Shown here: piece by piece, positions 24,916 through 32,947 of the stretch
How positions within the stretch are numbered: position 1 is the first letter of the stretch
How the letters are laid out: the number at the start of each line of letters is the position of its first letter
NCBI RefSeq assembly: GCF_000376225.1
Contig: NZ_AQXL01000134.1
Location: forward strand, 123,916 to 187,915
Source of the DNA: Effusibacillus pohliae DSM 22757
Lineage (GTDB): Bacteria > Bacillota > Bacilli > Tumebacillales > Effusibacillaceae
DNA: 64,000 nucleotides
Reading direction: 5' to 3'
Translations under genes and position numbers: made by a program
Notes under the pieces: generated by a model
What the model saw: the letters and a program-made list of their open reading frames with translations, nothing else
Database searches by the model: none
What the model was told of the DNA's origin: nothing

Positions 24916-26886
24916 CTACATCACTCGCTTAAACTGTTTCTCCAGATCGTGCCTGGTCATGTGGATGATGATCGGACGGCCGTGCGGGCAGGTGAACGGA
25001 TTTTCCAGTTCGGAAAGCTGCTCGCACAAGGCGACCATTTCCGGCATCGACAGCCACTGATTGGCTTTGATCGCCGACTTGCAGGCTTTTGTGATCAGTT
25101 TGTCCTCGATCAGCGAACGAGGATCTTTCACCTGCCGCTCCGCCAAAAATTCGTCGATCACCTCCTGCGTCAGCCGCCCTGTATCGAGCCCTCCCCAGAT
25201 ATCCGGCACCGACCGGATCAGGAACGAGCCGCCGCCGAACGGTTCGATTTCGATCAGATATTCAGCCAGCAAAGGCAGCTGTGTTTCCAGCTTTGCAGCT
25301 TCCGAAGGCGACAGGTTGAGTGTCAGCGGAACCAAAAGCGGCAACGGGCGGATTGCTTTCTCCCGCAGCCGGTTGCGAAACTTTTCATACAGGACTTTCT
25401 CGTGCGCCGCGTGCTGGTCAATTATATAGAGTCCTTCCTCACTTTCGGCGATCACATACATGCCAAGCGCCTGCGCAATCGGCCGAAAGCGGGGAACTTT
25501 CCTGGCAGGCGGTTGCGGCTCAGCCCGGTACAGATCGATCGCCGCTTCCAATGAAGCACGATTGTTGTTACGGCCGGCTGGCCTGACGTCCCGTTCCGGC
25601 ATGTTTTCCGCAGCAGAACCGGTTTGCTGCTGATGGGACAGTTTTCCGGGCAGTCCGGTTTCCTCAAGCCGATCGGGAAGTTTGGCGGAATGGCCGGTTT
25701 CCCGGATCTTCTCCGGTTGTTCTCCGTCCGCGGTTGGCTCATTCGGTTCGCGAAGTTGCCCGGCAAACCCGGTTGGCCCCGGCCGGGCAGTCCCGGCTTG
25801 CGCCTCGTATTGCACCCGAATCGGGTGATCAAACCTGAATGCCGGCTGTTCCGATTTTTCCCCGGGTTGTCTGCTTGGCAGCGCCTTGGGTATACAAGCA
25901 ACTCTTTGCAGGGCGCTCTCGACAGCCTGCTGCATGCAGGAAAAAACGTCCTTCTCCTCCGAGAACCGCACTTCCAGTTTGGTCGGATGGACGTTCACAT
26001 CGACCAGCGACGGATCCAGTTCGAGATGCAGCACGCATACGGGATAGCGGTTGATCGGCAAGCGGGTATGGTACGCAGCTTGCACCGCGTTAAACAACTG
26101 GTAGCTTTTGATATAGCGGCCGTTGACAAAAAACGCGCAATGGTTCCGATTCGCCCGGTTCAACTCGGGATATCCGGTCAGTCCGGTAATTCGGTAATCG
26201 TAATTTTTCCAGTCGACCTCCATCATTTGCTTCACGATGTCCCGGCCATAGATCGCTGCCACGGCGTGAATCAGCTTGCCGTCGCCACTTGTTTGCACCA
26301 GTTGGCGGCCGTTGTGGGCCAGGCGGAACGCGACGTCCGGGCGGGCCAATGCGATTTTCTCTATATAATCGGTCGCATGCCCCAGTTCCGTTTGAATCGA
26401 TTTCAGGTATTTGAGCCGAGCCGGCGTGTTAAAAAACAGGTCGCGCACAATCAGTTCCGTGCCTTTCCTGGCGGCGGTCACGCCCGTTTCTTGCAGGCGT
26501 CCGCCTTCGATTCGCAAAAACGTACCCGCCGTATCGTTCTCCGTTCGCGTTTTCAGTTCGACGCGGGCGACCGCAGCGATCGATGGCAGCGCCTCACCGC
26601 GAAAGCCGAGCGTGCTGATCCGGAACAAGTCTTTGTCTTCCCGGATTTTGGAGGTGGCGTGCCGCTCGAAGGCAAGCGGTACATCGTCCGGATCGATGCC
26701 GGATCCGTTGTCGGTGACGCGGATCAGTTCCAGTCCGCCTTGCTGCAGTTCCACATCGATCTCGGTGGCGCCTGCATCGAGCGCGTTTTCCACCAATTCC
26801 TTGACCACCGAGGCGGGCCGTTCCACCACTTCGCCGGCCGCAATCTTATTCGCGAGCTGGTCGTCCATCACGCGGATTTTCGCCAC
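24916..26886 (-). CDS. mutL: DNA mismatch repair protein MutL
   Basis: 656 residues, GTG start at 26886. GHKL ATPase motifs: ELVENALDAGATEID, DNGSGI, GFRGEAL, then a KH-like transducer. A variable Pro/Glu-rich linker (about 340-450) leads to the C-terminal dimerisation/endonuclease domain with DQHAAHEK, ACKSAIKANQWLS and CPHGRPI zinc-site motifs, so this is a nicking-type MutL. Starts 7 bp after mutS ends. Works with MutS to direct strand removal. Confidence 0.98.
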   Translation of the reverse strand: MAKIRVMDDQLANKIAAGEVVERPASVVKELVENALDAGATEIDVELQQGGLELIRVTDNGSGIDPDDVPLAFERHATSKIREDKDLFRISTLGFRGEALPSIAAVARVELKTRTENDTAGTFLRIEGGRLQETGVTAARKGTELIVRDLFFNTPARLKYLKSIQTELGHATDYIEKIALARPDVAFRLAHNGRQLVQTSGDGKLIHAVAAIYGRDIVKQMMEVDWKNYDYRITGLTGYPELNRANRNHCAFFVNGRYIKSYQLFNAVQAAYHTRLPINRYPVCVLHLELDPSLVDVNVHPTKLEVRFSEEKDVFSCMQQAVESALQRVACIPKALPSRQPGEKSEQPAFRFDHPIRVQYEAQAGTARPGPTGFAGQLREPNEPTADGEQPEKIRETGHSAKLPDRLEETGLPGKLSHQQQTGSAAENMPERDVRPAGRNNNRASLEAAIDLYRAEPQPPARKVPRFRPIAQALGMYVIAESEEGLYIIDQHAAHEKVLYEKFRNRLREKAIRPLPLLVPLTLNLSPSEAAKLETQLPLLAEYLIEIEPFGGGSFLIRSVPDIWGGLDTGRLTQEVIDEFLAERQVKDPRSLIEDKLITKACKSAIKANQWLSMPEMVALCEQLSELENPFTCPHGRPIIIHMTRHDLEKQFKRVM

Positions 26887-26892
26887 TTTTCA

Positions 26893-29667
26893 TCATCCCT
26901 TCACAACCATCTGCTGCAGCCGGTACAAAGTCGTCAGTGCTTCGATCGGCGTCATATTCAGCAAGTTGAGCGAGCGTAACTCGTCCACCACCGGATGCGT
27001 GTTGAGGTCGAACAGAGACAATTGTGCGCTCTCCGTCCGAGACGAACCGCGCGTTGCGAAAGAGGCAGCAGTCACCCCAGCTGTTGCAGAGGAGCCCCCG
27101 GCCGTTGCAGACTCGGCTGCAGACGCAGCACCGGCGGTATCAGCGACTTCCGCGGCAGGAGCAGACTCACGGGCCTCCACATCACCGGCGGTATCAGCGG
27201 CTCCAGCGCCAGGAGTCGTCAGCGCCGCTGAAGCTTCCCGTTTTCCGGACGGCAGATTTTCCAGCACATGCAAAATTTCTTTCGCCCGCTGCAACACCGG
27301 CTCCGGCAGACCGGCCAATTTTGCCACCTGGATTCCGTAACTGCGGTCGGCCGGCTGCGGAATGATCTTGCGCAGAAAGACGATCGAATCGCCTTTTTCC
27401 TGCACGTGTGTGGAATAATTGGTGACGCCTGGCAAACGGTCGGCCAGTTCTGTCAGTTCGTGATAGTGAGTGGCAAATAAGGTTTTCGCCCCGATTTTCG
27501 GCGACTGATGCAAAAATTCGATGACCGCCTGGGCGATCGAAATCCCGTCAAACGTGCTCGTCCCACGCCCGATTTCGTCCAAAATGATCAGGCTACGGCG
27601 GGTTGCGTGGTGCAGGATGTTGGCGAGTTCCACCATCTCCACCATAAACGTGCTTTGCCCGGCCGCCAAGTCATCCGCTGCGCCGATCCGCGTAAACACC
27701 CGGTCGACAATGCCGATTTCCGCCTTTTTGGCCGGAACGAATGACCCCATTTGCGCCATGATGACGATCAGCGCCACCTGCCGCATATAGGTGCTCTTAC
27801 CCGCCATGTTCGGACCGGTGATCAGGGCGATCTGATGATCGCCGCAATCGAGCAGCGTGTCGTTCGGCACAAATGATTCGTGTTTCAGCACCGCTTCCAC
27901 AACCGGGTGGCGGCCCTCTTCAATCCGCAGCCTGTCTGAATCGGTAATCAGCGGCTTTGTATATCTTCGTTCCACGGCAACGGTTGCTAGCGATTGCAGC
28001 ACATCCACCTGCGCGATCTTTTCCGCCGCCCGTTGGATGTTCGGCAGCACAGCTGCCACCTGATCGCGCACCTGCACGAACAACTCGTATTCGAGGTCGA
28101 TCATCTTGTCTTCCGCTTCCAGAATGAGCGATTCTTTTTCCTTCAATTCGGGCGTGATATAGCGTTCGCCGTTCGCCAGCGTCTGCTTTCGTTCGTAGTA
28201 ATCGGGCACCAGATGCACATTCGCCTTCGTCACTTCCAGGTAATACCCGAACACCTTGTTGAACCCGACCTTCAGTGATTTGATGCCGGTCTTCTCCCGT
28301 TCCGCTTGTTCCAGTTGGGCGATCCACCGTTTGCCTTCGCGGCTCGCCTGTTTCAGCCGGTCCAGATGCTCGTCAAACCCGTCCCGAATCAGCCCGCCGT
28401 CGCGAATCCCGACCGGCGGTTCTTCGACGATCGCACGCCCGATGAGGTCGACGATCGCATGCATCTCTTCGATTTGCCGCCCGATCTCCTGCAATAGCGG
28501 ACTCTCGCACTGCAGCAGCCGGCGGCGTAACTCCGGCAACACCGCCAAGGACGACGCGATCGCCAGCAGATCGCGGCCGTTCGCCGAGCCGTACGCGACA
28601 CGGCCCATCAAGCGCTCCAAATCATATACCTCTTGCAGCATCTGCCGCAAATCTTCCCGCAGCAGCAGTTCTTCCACCAATTCTTCCACCGCTTGCAGCC
28701 GCAGCTCGATGTCGGCGCGGACGGCCAATGGACGCTCCACCCATTTTTTCAGCAGCCGCCCGCCCATCGCGGTCACTGTCTTGTCCAACAGCCACAGCAG
28801 CGATCCGTATCTGTTTTTCTCGCGGATCGTTTCCGTCAGTTCCAGATTGCGGCGGGAAAAAGCGTCGATCACCAGATGCGAATCACGGGTTAACAAGAGC
28901 GGCTTTTTGAGATGATGCAGGCTGCGTTTTTGCGTGCTTTCCAAATAAGCGAGCAGCATACCGGCCGCCATCACCGCTGCCGTGGCGTCGGCCAGCCCGA
29001 TCGATTCCAGCGATCTCAGTTGAAAATGCTCCAACAATCGTGACGCCGCCCGCGATTCGGATTGGGAGCCGGGCTCGCCGCCTGTGATGGCGCAGCCGAA
29101 CCGTTCGCGGATTTGTTCCGCCAGCGCTGCGTGCCCTTCTCCGGCAGGCAGCAATATTTCCGCCGGCTGAAACTGTTGGAGATCGTCCCAGAACGACCCA
29201 TCCGCCGATTCGCAAACAAAAAATTCGCCGGTCGTCACATCGCAAAACGCCAGGCCGGTGCGCTCCCCCGTCTGTACGGCCGCGGCTATGTAATTGTTGC
29301 TTTTTTCCTGCACCGATTTGCCGTCCATGATCGTTCCTGGCGTCACCACCCGCACGATCTCCCGCCGGACGATCCCTTTCGCTTGGCTCGGATCTTCCAC
29401 CTGTTCGCAAATCGCTACTTTGTACCCTTTTTCAATCAACCGCTGGATGTAAGATTCGGCCGAATGATAAGGGACACCACACATCGGAATCCGCTCGTCG
29501 GCTCCGCCGTCCCGGCCGGTCAACGTAATCTCCAGTTCCTTGGCGGCGGTCACCGCATCGTCAAAAAACATTTCGTAAAAATCTCCCAACCGGAAAAACA
29601 GCAACGCGTCCCCCGCCTGCCGCTTGATCGAGAGATATTGTTCGATCATAGGTGTATACCGTGCCAT
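26893..29667 (-). CDS. mutS: DNA mismatch repair protein MutS
   Basis: 924 residues, ATG 29667 with GGAGGA. Mismatch-reading domain GDFYEMF near 27-33 with the Phe-x-Glu motif, connector, lever/clamp, ATPase Walker A GPNMAGKST and DEIGRGTSTFDG. Longer than typical (about 860) because an Ala/Ser/Thr/Gly-rich linker of about 75 residues (nt about 27040-27250) separates the ATPase from the C-terminal QLSLFDL beta-clamp motif and helix. That linker contains a 54-bp-period repeat. MutS binds mismatches and recruits MutL, encoded next. Confidence 0.98.
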   Translation of the reverse strand: MARYTPMIEQYLSIKRQAGDALLFFRLGDFYEMFFDDAVTAAKELEITLTGRDGGADERIPMCGVPYHSAESYIQRLIEKGYKVAICEQVEDPSQAKGIVRREIVRVVTPGTIMDGKSVQEKSNNYIAAAVQTGERTGLAFCDVTTGEFFVCESADGSFWDDLQQFQPAEILLPAGEGHAALAEQIRERFGCAITGGEPGSQSESRAASRLLEHFQLRSLESIGLADATAAVMAAGMLLAYLESTQKRSLHHLKKPLLLTRDSHLVIDAFSRRNLELTETIREKNRYGSLLWLLDKTVTAMGGRLLKKWVERPLAVRADIELRLQAVEELVEELLLREDLRQMLQEVYDLERLMGRVAYGSANGRDLLAIASSLAVLPELRRRLLQCESPLLQEIGRQIEEMHAIVDLIGRAIVEEPPVGIRDGGLIRDGFDEHLDRLKQASREGKRWIAQLEQAEREKTGIKSLKVGFNKVFGYYLEVTKANVHLVPDYYERKQTLANGERYITPELKEKESLILEAEDKMIDLEYELFVQVRDQVAAVLPNIQRAAEKIAQVDVLQSLATVAVERRYTKPLITDSDRLRIEEGRHPVVEAVLKHESFVPNDTLLDCGDHQIALITGPNMAGKSTYMRQVALIVIMAQMGSFVPAKKAEIGIVDRVFTRIGAADDLAAGQSTFMVEMVELANILHHATRRSLIILDEIGRGTSTFDGISIAQAVIEFLHQSPKIGAKTLFATHYHELTELADRLPGVTNYSTHVQEKGDSIVFLRKIIPQPADRSYGIQVAKLAGLPEPVLQRAKEILHVLENLPSGKREASAALTTPGAGAADTAGDVEARESAPAAEVADTAGAASAAESATAGGSSATAGVTAASFATRGSSRTESAQLSLFDLNTHPVVDELRSLNLLNMTPIEALTTLYRLQQMVVKG
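27129..27199. repeat. 54-bp-period repeat within mutS linker
   Basis: CACCGGCGGTATCAGCG occurs at 27129-27145 and 27183-27199. The spacing of 54 bp is 18 codons, so the frame is kept in the Ala-rich linker. Confidence 0.85.
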
Positions 29668-29717
29668 GACATCCTCCGATACCCAAACTTGTCCCTATTA
29701 TAGCATGAACTGGCAAA

Positions 29718-29745
29718 CGCTGAGTTGATCATCCATGATCAAAAA
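29718..29745. repeat. 25-bp repeat beside a terminator, copy 2
   Basis: GCTGAGTTGATCATCCATGATC, differing from the copy at 22271-22299 at two positions in the shared 22 bases, again touching the T-run side of a minus-strand terminator. Confidence 0.6.
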
Positions 29746-29767
29746 AGAGCACGGGTTCTCCGTGCTC
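29741..29767 (-). terminator. Terminator of miaB
   Basis: GAGCACGG (29747-29754) and CCGTGCTC (29760-29767); minus-strand tail TTTTTT. About 16 bp after the miaB stop. Confidence 0.88.
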
Positions 29768-29782
29768 CGTTTTCGCCTGTAT

Positions 29783-31246
29783 TTACACAGCCATCTCCTC
29801 GCCTGACGTTACCAATTTGCCTTTCAGATAAAAGGTTTGCGGCTCGGTCACCGTCACCTGCGCAAGCTGGCCAATCAGGTGTTTCGGCCCCTGGAACAGC
29901 ACGATTTTATTGGTCCGCGTGCGGCCTTGTAGAAACTCGGCGTTCGTTTTCGATTCGCCTTCCACCAGCACTTCGACCGTTTCTCCTTTCATCGCGTCGT
30001 TGATTTCGCGCGAAATCCGGTTTTGCAGCTCGATCAGCCGCTGCAGGCGGCGCTTCTGGTCCGCTTCCGACACCTGTTGTTTGAAGCGGGTTGCCGGCGT
30101 GCCCGCGCGCGGTGAATAGATAAAGGTGAATGCGCCGTCAAACCGCACTTCTTCCACCAGGCTGAGCGTATCTTCGAACTGCTCCTCCGTCTCGCCGGGG
30201 AACCCGACAATGATATCGGTTGTCAAGGACACGTTGGGAATCGCTTGCCGGATGCGTTTTACCAGATCCAGATAGAATTCACGCGTATAGCCGCGGTTCA
30301 TCCGGCGTAAAATCGTGTTGTTGCCCGACTGCACCGGCAGGTGGATATGTTCCACCACCTTGTCGCAGCGGGCGATCGTGGCGATCAGTTTGTCGGTGAA
30401 ATTCCACGGGTTCGACGTTGTAAAGCGAATCCGCTCAATACCCGCCACCTCGTTGCAGGCGGCCAGCAGGTCGGCAAAATCGTATGCTTTCAGATCGATT
30501 CCATAGTCATTCACATTTTGCCCGAGCAGCGTAATTTCTTTAAACCCTTGCGCCGCCAATTCTTTCACTTCCGCCACAACGTCTTCCAGCAAGCGGCTGC
30601 GCTCCCGTCCGCGGGTATACGGCACGATACAGTACGTACAGAACTTGTTGCAGCCGTACTGGATGTTCACCCACGCCTTGATGCCTTCCTTCCGCAGTTT
30701 CGGCAGGTTCTCAACCACATCGCCCGCCTTGTCCCACACTTCAAAAATCGTCTCCTGCGAATGCCGCGCCCGGTCGATCAATTCCGGCAACCGGTGCAGG
30801 TTGTGTGTCCCGAACACAATATCCACCCACGGATACGTTTTGGCCACCATCTGCTGCACGACTTCCTCCTGCGCCATGCATCCGCACAAACCGAGAATCA
30901 GTTCCGGATTGCGGTTTTTCAGCGGTTTGATGCGGCCGATTTCGCCAAACACTTTGTCCTCCGCATTTTCCCGCACCGCACACGTATTGAACAGGATAAA
31001 ATCGGCCTCTTCCAGATTGGAAGCGGCAGTGTACCCCATCTCCTCCAGCATGCCGGCCATGATTTCCGTATCGTGTTCGTTCATCTGGCAGCCGTACGTC
31101 TTAATGTGATACTTCTTGCCAACGCCTATGCGGCCGACATTTTTTGCGATCGCCCGGTAATCGACACTTTTCCGCTCGACCAGCGTCGGCCGGTGCATCT
31201 CGCCTTCCGCTTGCGTGAAATCTTCCAGTTGCAAAAGGTCGCTCAT
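29783..31246 (-). CDS. miaB: tRNA-2-methylthio-N6-dimethylallyladenosine synthase MiaB
   Basis: 487 residues from ATG 31246 (MSDLLQLEDF), 8 nt after AAGGAG; the frame extends to 31282 without a site. UPF0004 domain with Cys ligands of the auxiliary cluster (TYGCQMNEHDTE, FNTCAVRENAE, GLCGCMAQEE), radical SAM CNKFCTYC, and a C-terminal TRAM domain. It adds the methylthio group to i6A37 made by MiaA. A minus-strand terminator-like hairpin lies in the leader (31314-31339). Confidence 0.97.
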   Translation of the reverse strand: MSDLLQLEDFTQAEGEMHRPTLVERKSVDYRAIAKNVGRIGVGKKYHIKTYGCQMNEHDTEIMAGMLEEMGYTAASNLEEADFILFNTCAVRENAEDKVFGEIGRIKPLKNRNPELILGLCGCMAQEEVVQQMVAKTYPWVDIVFGTHNLHRLPELIDRARHSQETIFEVWDKAGDVVENLPKLRKEGIKAWVNIQYGCNKFCTYCIVPYTRGRERSRLLEDVVAEVKELAAQGFKEITLLGQNVNDYGIDLKAYDFADLLAACNEVAGIERIRFTTSNPWNFTDKLIATIARCDKVVEHIHLPVQSGNNTILRRMNRGYTREFYLDLVKRIRQAIPNVSLTTDIIVGFPGETEEQFEDTLSLVEEVRFDGAFTFIYSPRAGTPATRFKQQVSEADQKRRLQRLIELQNRISREINDAMKGETVEVLVEGESKTNAEFLQGRTRTNKIVLFQGPKHLIGQLAQVTVTEPQTFYLKGKLVTSGEEMAV

Positions 31247-31313
31247 CGTCGACACTCCTTCCCTACAAGATCGAATCAGCATGATCTATCGCTCAAATCC
31301 ATTGTTTCCAGCA

Positions 31314-31339
31314 GAAAAAAACCCCGTCTCATTACGGGG
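31314..31339 (-). terminator. Terminator-like hairpin upstream of miaB
   Basis: CCCCGT (31322-31327) and ACGGGG (31334-31339) then, on the minus strand, TTTTTTT. It lies 70-95 bp before the miaB start: either the end of an upstream minus-strand transcript or an attenuator in the miaB leader. Confidence 0.6.
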
Positions 31340-31382
31340 GCATGTCGAGTATACCACAGAAACAGGCCGCAGATCAATTCTT

Positions 31383-31413
31383 TCAATAAAGCAAACAGTT
31401 TTTGCCCATACTA
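31383..31413 (+). promoter_or_regulatory. Forespore-type promoter (sigma-G/F)
   Basis: TCAATA (31383-31388), 18-bp spacer, CATACTA (31407-31413). The -10 is a perfect match to the sigma-G/sigma-F consensus and the -35 differs from TGAATA by one base. It drives the 60-residue gene starting at 31454. Confidence 0.65.
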
Positions 31414-31453
31414 CCGAATAAAATGGTTACACACCGGCAGGAAGGTGATAAGG

Positions 31454-31636
31454 ATGCGAGCCTCCAAACTGCTGAAAAACATTTGGGCGAGAATGGCGGC
31501 AAACAGGCAGGAGCTTGAAGTTTCGGAAGAACTGACAAACGCTTACTTCGGCGATCAGGCTGCCTGGCAGGTGAACAACACCGCCGAACAAACGGAGGTA
31601 ACACCGTCAGAAAAGCCGGATCCGGACACTCAATAA
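31454..31636 (+). CDS. Small hydrophilic protein, probably forespore-expressed
   Basis: 60 residues, ATG 31454, 7 nt after GGAAGGTG. An amphipathic basic N-terminus (MRASKLLKNIWARMAANRQE) leads to a polar acidic tail (TEQTEVTPSEKPDPDTQ). No known family recognised. A near-consensus sigma-G promoter upstream and a terminator downstream make a complete monocistronic unit inside a spore-gene neighbourhood. A role as a minor spore core protein is inference. Confidence 0.7.
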   Translation: MRASKLLKNIWARMAANRQELEVSEELTNAYFGDQAAWQVNNTAEQTEVTPSEKPDPDTQ

Positions 31637-31696
31637 CTCGTTGGCCAGACACTTGCCAGCTATTTGCGCCGGGAAGATTGTCCAAATCATTGGTGA

Positions 31697-31726
31697 GCCA
31701 TTCGCATTATGCGGATGGCGTTTTTT
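31697..31726 (+). terminator. Terminator of the forespore-type gene
   Basis: GCCATTCGCA (31697-31706) pairs with TGCGGATGGC (31710-31719, one G-T pair), followed by GTTTTTT. Confidence 0.85.
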
Positions 31727-31856
31727 CTGTGCCGCCACTTGGCAAATGATCGCCCCTTCGTATCAGTTTCATTGCCGTCATGCTGGCAGGCAGCGACAGG
31801 GGATCGTCGGGCGGTTCCGTATGGACAATGGCGCATCTCGGAGATGAGAGGGTCTT

Positions 31857-32912
31857 TTACTTTTGGCTACGGACCAGTGATTTGTGGGTCGCCAGGTAGA
31901 CGCAAAACTCGAGCAACCTCTGCATGGACAACCGGCGAATCTCCGGTTCGTCAAATTTTCCCGGCTTCGCGTTCGCTTCAAAAAACCACGGTTTGCCGGA
32001 TTCATCGACGCCGATATCCATCGACATTTCGCCTAGTATGCCCGGCGTTTCCTCCTCGATTACGCTCGCCAGTTTCAGTACGCTCTGTTTCACATCTTGC
32101 AATATCCGAATACCTTTTCCGTTAAAGCTTGCCAGCAGCGCTTCCTGCGCGTTCCGGATGGTGCCACCGTTCGGCACGTGGGTGACGATTCCAGACTCCG
32201 GGGCGACTCGCGCACCGACGCCGGTAACGGACCATTCGCCGCGTCGGTTTTTTTGCACCAGTACCCGCAGGTCGTACACATGTCCGTCTACTTTTGCCAG
32301 CGAAACGCTGCGCTGCAATACGTATTTTTTATATCGGCGGTTGCGGGTTAATGTGAAATACAGATCGCGAATGCTCGCGTATCGGATGTTAGGTCTGCCT
32401 TTCACATGTGAATTGATCAGCACTCCGTTCTCTGTCTGGTCGATCCGCAAGATCCCTTTTCCGCCGTAACTTTGCACCGGTTTTACGTACAATTGCCGGT
32501 GCAATTCCAACATTTGCTTTAAATCGGCAGGAGATTGCAGGTCTTGCGTCTCCGGCAACAGATGGCGCGTCTCCGGATGATGGCCGACGATGCGGTACAG
32601 TTCACCTTTATCAAAATAACCCGGATTAAAAATTGGGATCCCGAGCTCCTCGAGATCGCCCATCAATCGCTTTACATCGGGACTCTGTTCAACTCTGCGG
32701 GCAAGTATCCGGTTGTAGATGACGGTGGGCAGCGGACAGGCTGCTTTTTCCCAACTTCCGTTCCACTTCAATCCCCAGCAGGTTTGCCTCTCCAGGTCGA
32801 TTCCCTCGATCGGCAGTACGTAGACGGGAATTCGAAGGCGTTTTCCCATGCGGATCATATCGCGTAAGCTGGCCCGGTCGAGTATTTTGGCGGTCAGAAT
32901 CCCAACAATCAT
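31857..32912 (-). CDS. YheC/YheD family ATP-grasp protein (spore coat associated), short form
   Basis: 351 residues. ATP-grasp pattern: LYVKPVQSYGGKGILRID (Lys and Gly-rich nucleotide loop, about 140-160), LQRSVSLAKVDGHVYDLRVL near 210-230, and metal ligands in MSMDIGVDESGKPWFFEANA near 300. This family occurs in Bacillales spore coats (YheC/YheD) and is predicted to ligate amino acids or peptides. Last gene of a four-gene minus-strand operon, 35 bp after the amidoligase. It lacks the N-terminal about 100-residue domain found in the two longer paralogues. Confidence 0.88.
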   Translation of the reverse strand: MIVGILTAKILDRASLRDMIRMGKRLRIPVYVLPIEGIDLERQTCWGLKWNGSWEKAACPLPTVIYNRILARRVEQSPDVKRLMGDLEELGIPIFNPGYFDKGELYRIVGHHPETRHLLPETQDLQSPADLKQMLELHRQLYVKPVQSYGGKGILRIDQTENGVLINSHVKGRPNIRYASIRDLYFTLTRNRRYKKYVLQRSVSLAKVDGHVYDLRVLVQKNRRGEWSVTGVGARVAPESGIVTHVPNGGTIRNAQEALLASFNGKGIRILQDVKQSVLKLASVIEEETPGILGEMSMDIGVDESGKPWFFEANAKPGKFDEPEIRRLSMQRLLEFCVYLATHKSLVRSQK

Positions 32913-32947
32913 GCAGTTTCATCCTTTCATAAGACCCCATCAGCATA

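Noticed and set aside
25624..26979. Long plus-strand frame opposite mutL
   Set aside because: MutL on the minus strand has all family motifs; the antisense frame is low-complexity and unsupported.
30341..31636. 431-codon frame opposite miaB running into the small forespore-type gene
   Set aside because: Only the last 60 codons (from 31454) have a ribosome site and promoter; the rest is antisense to miaB.
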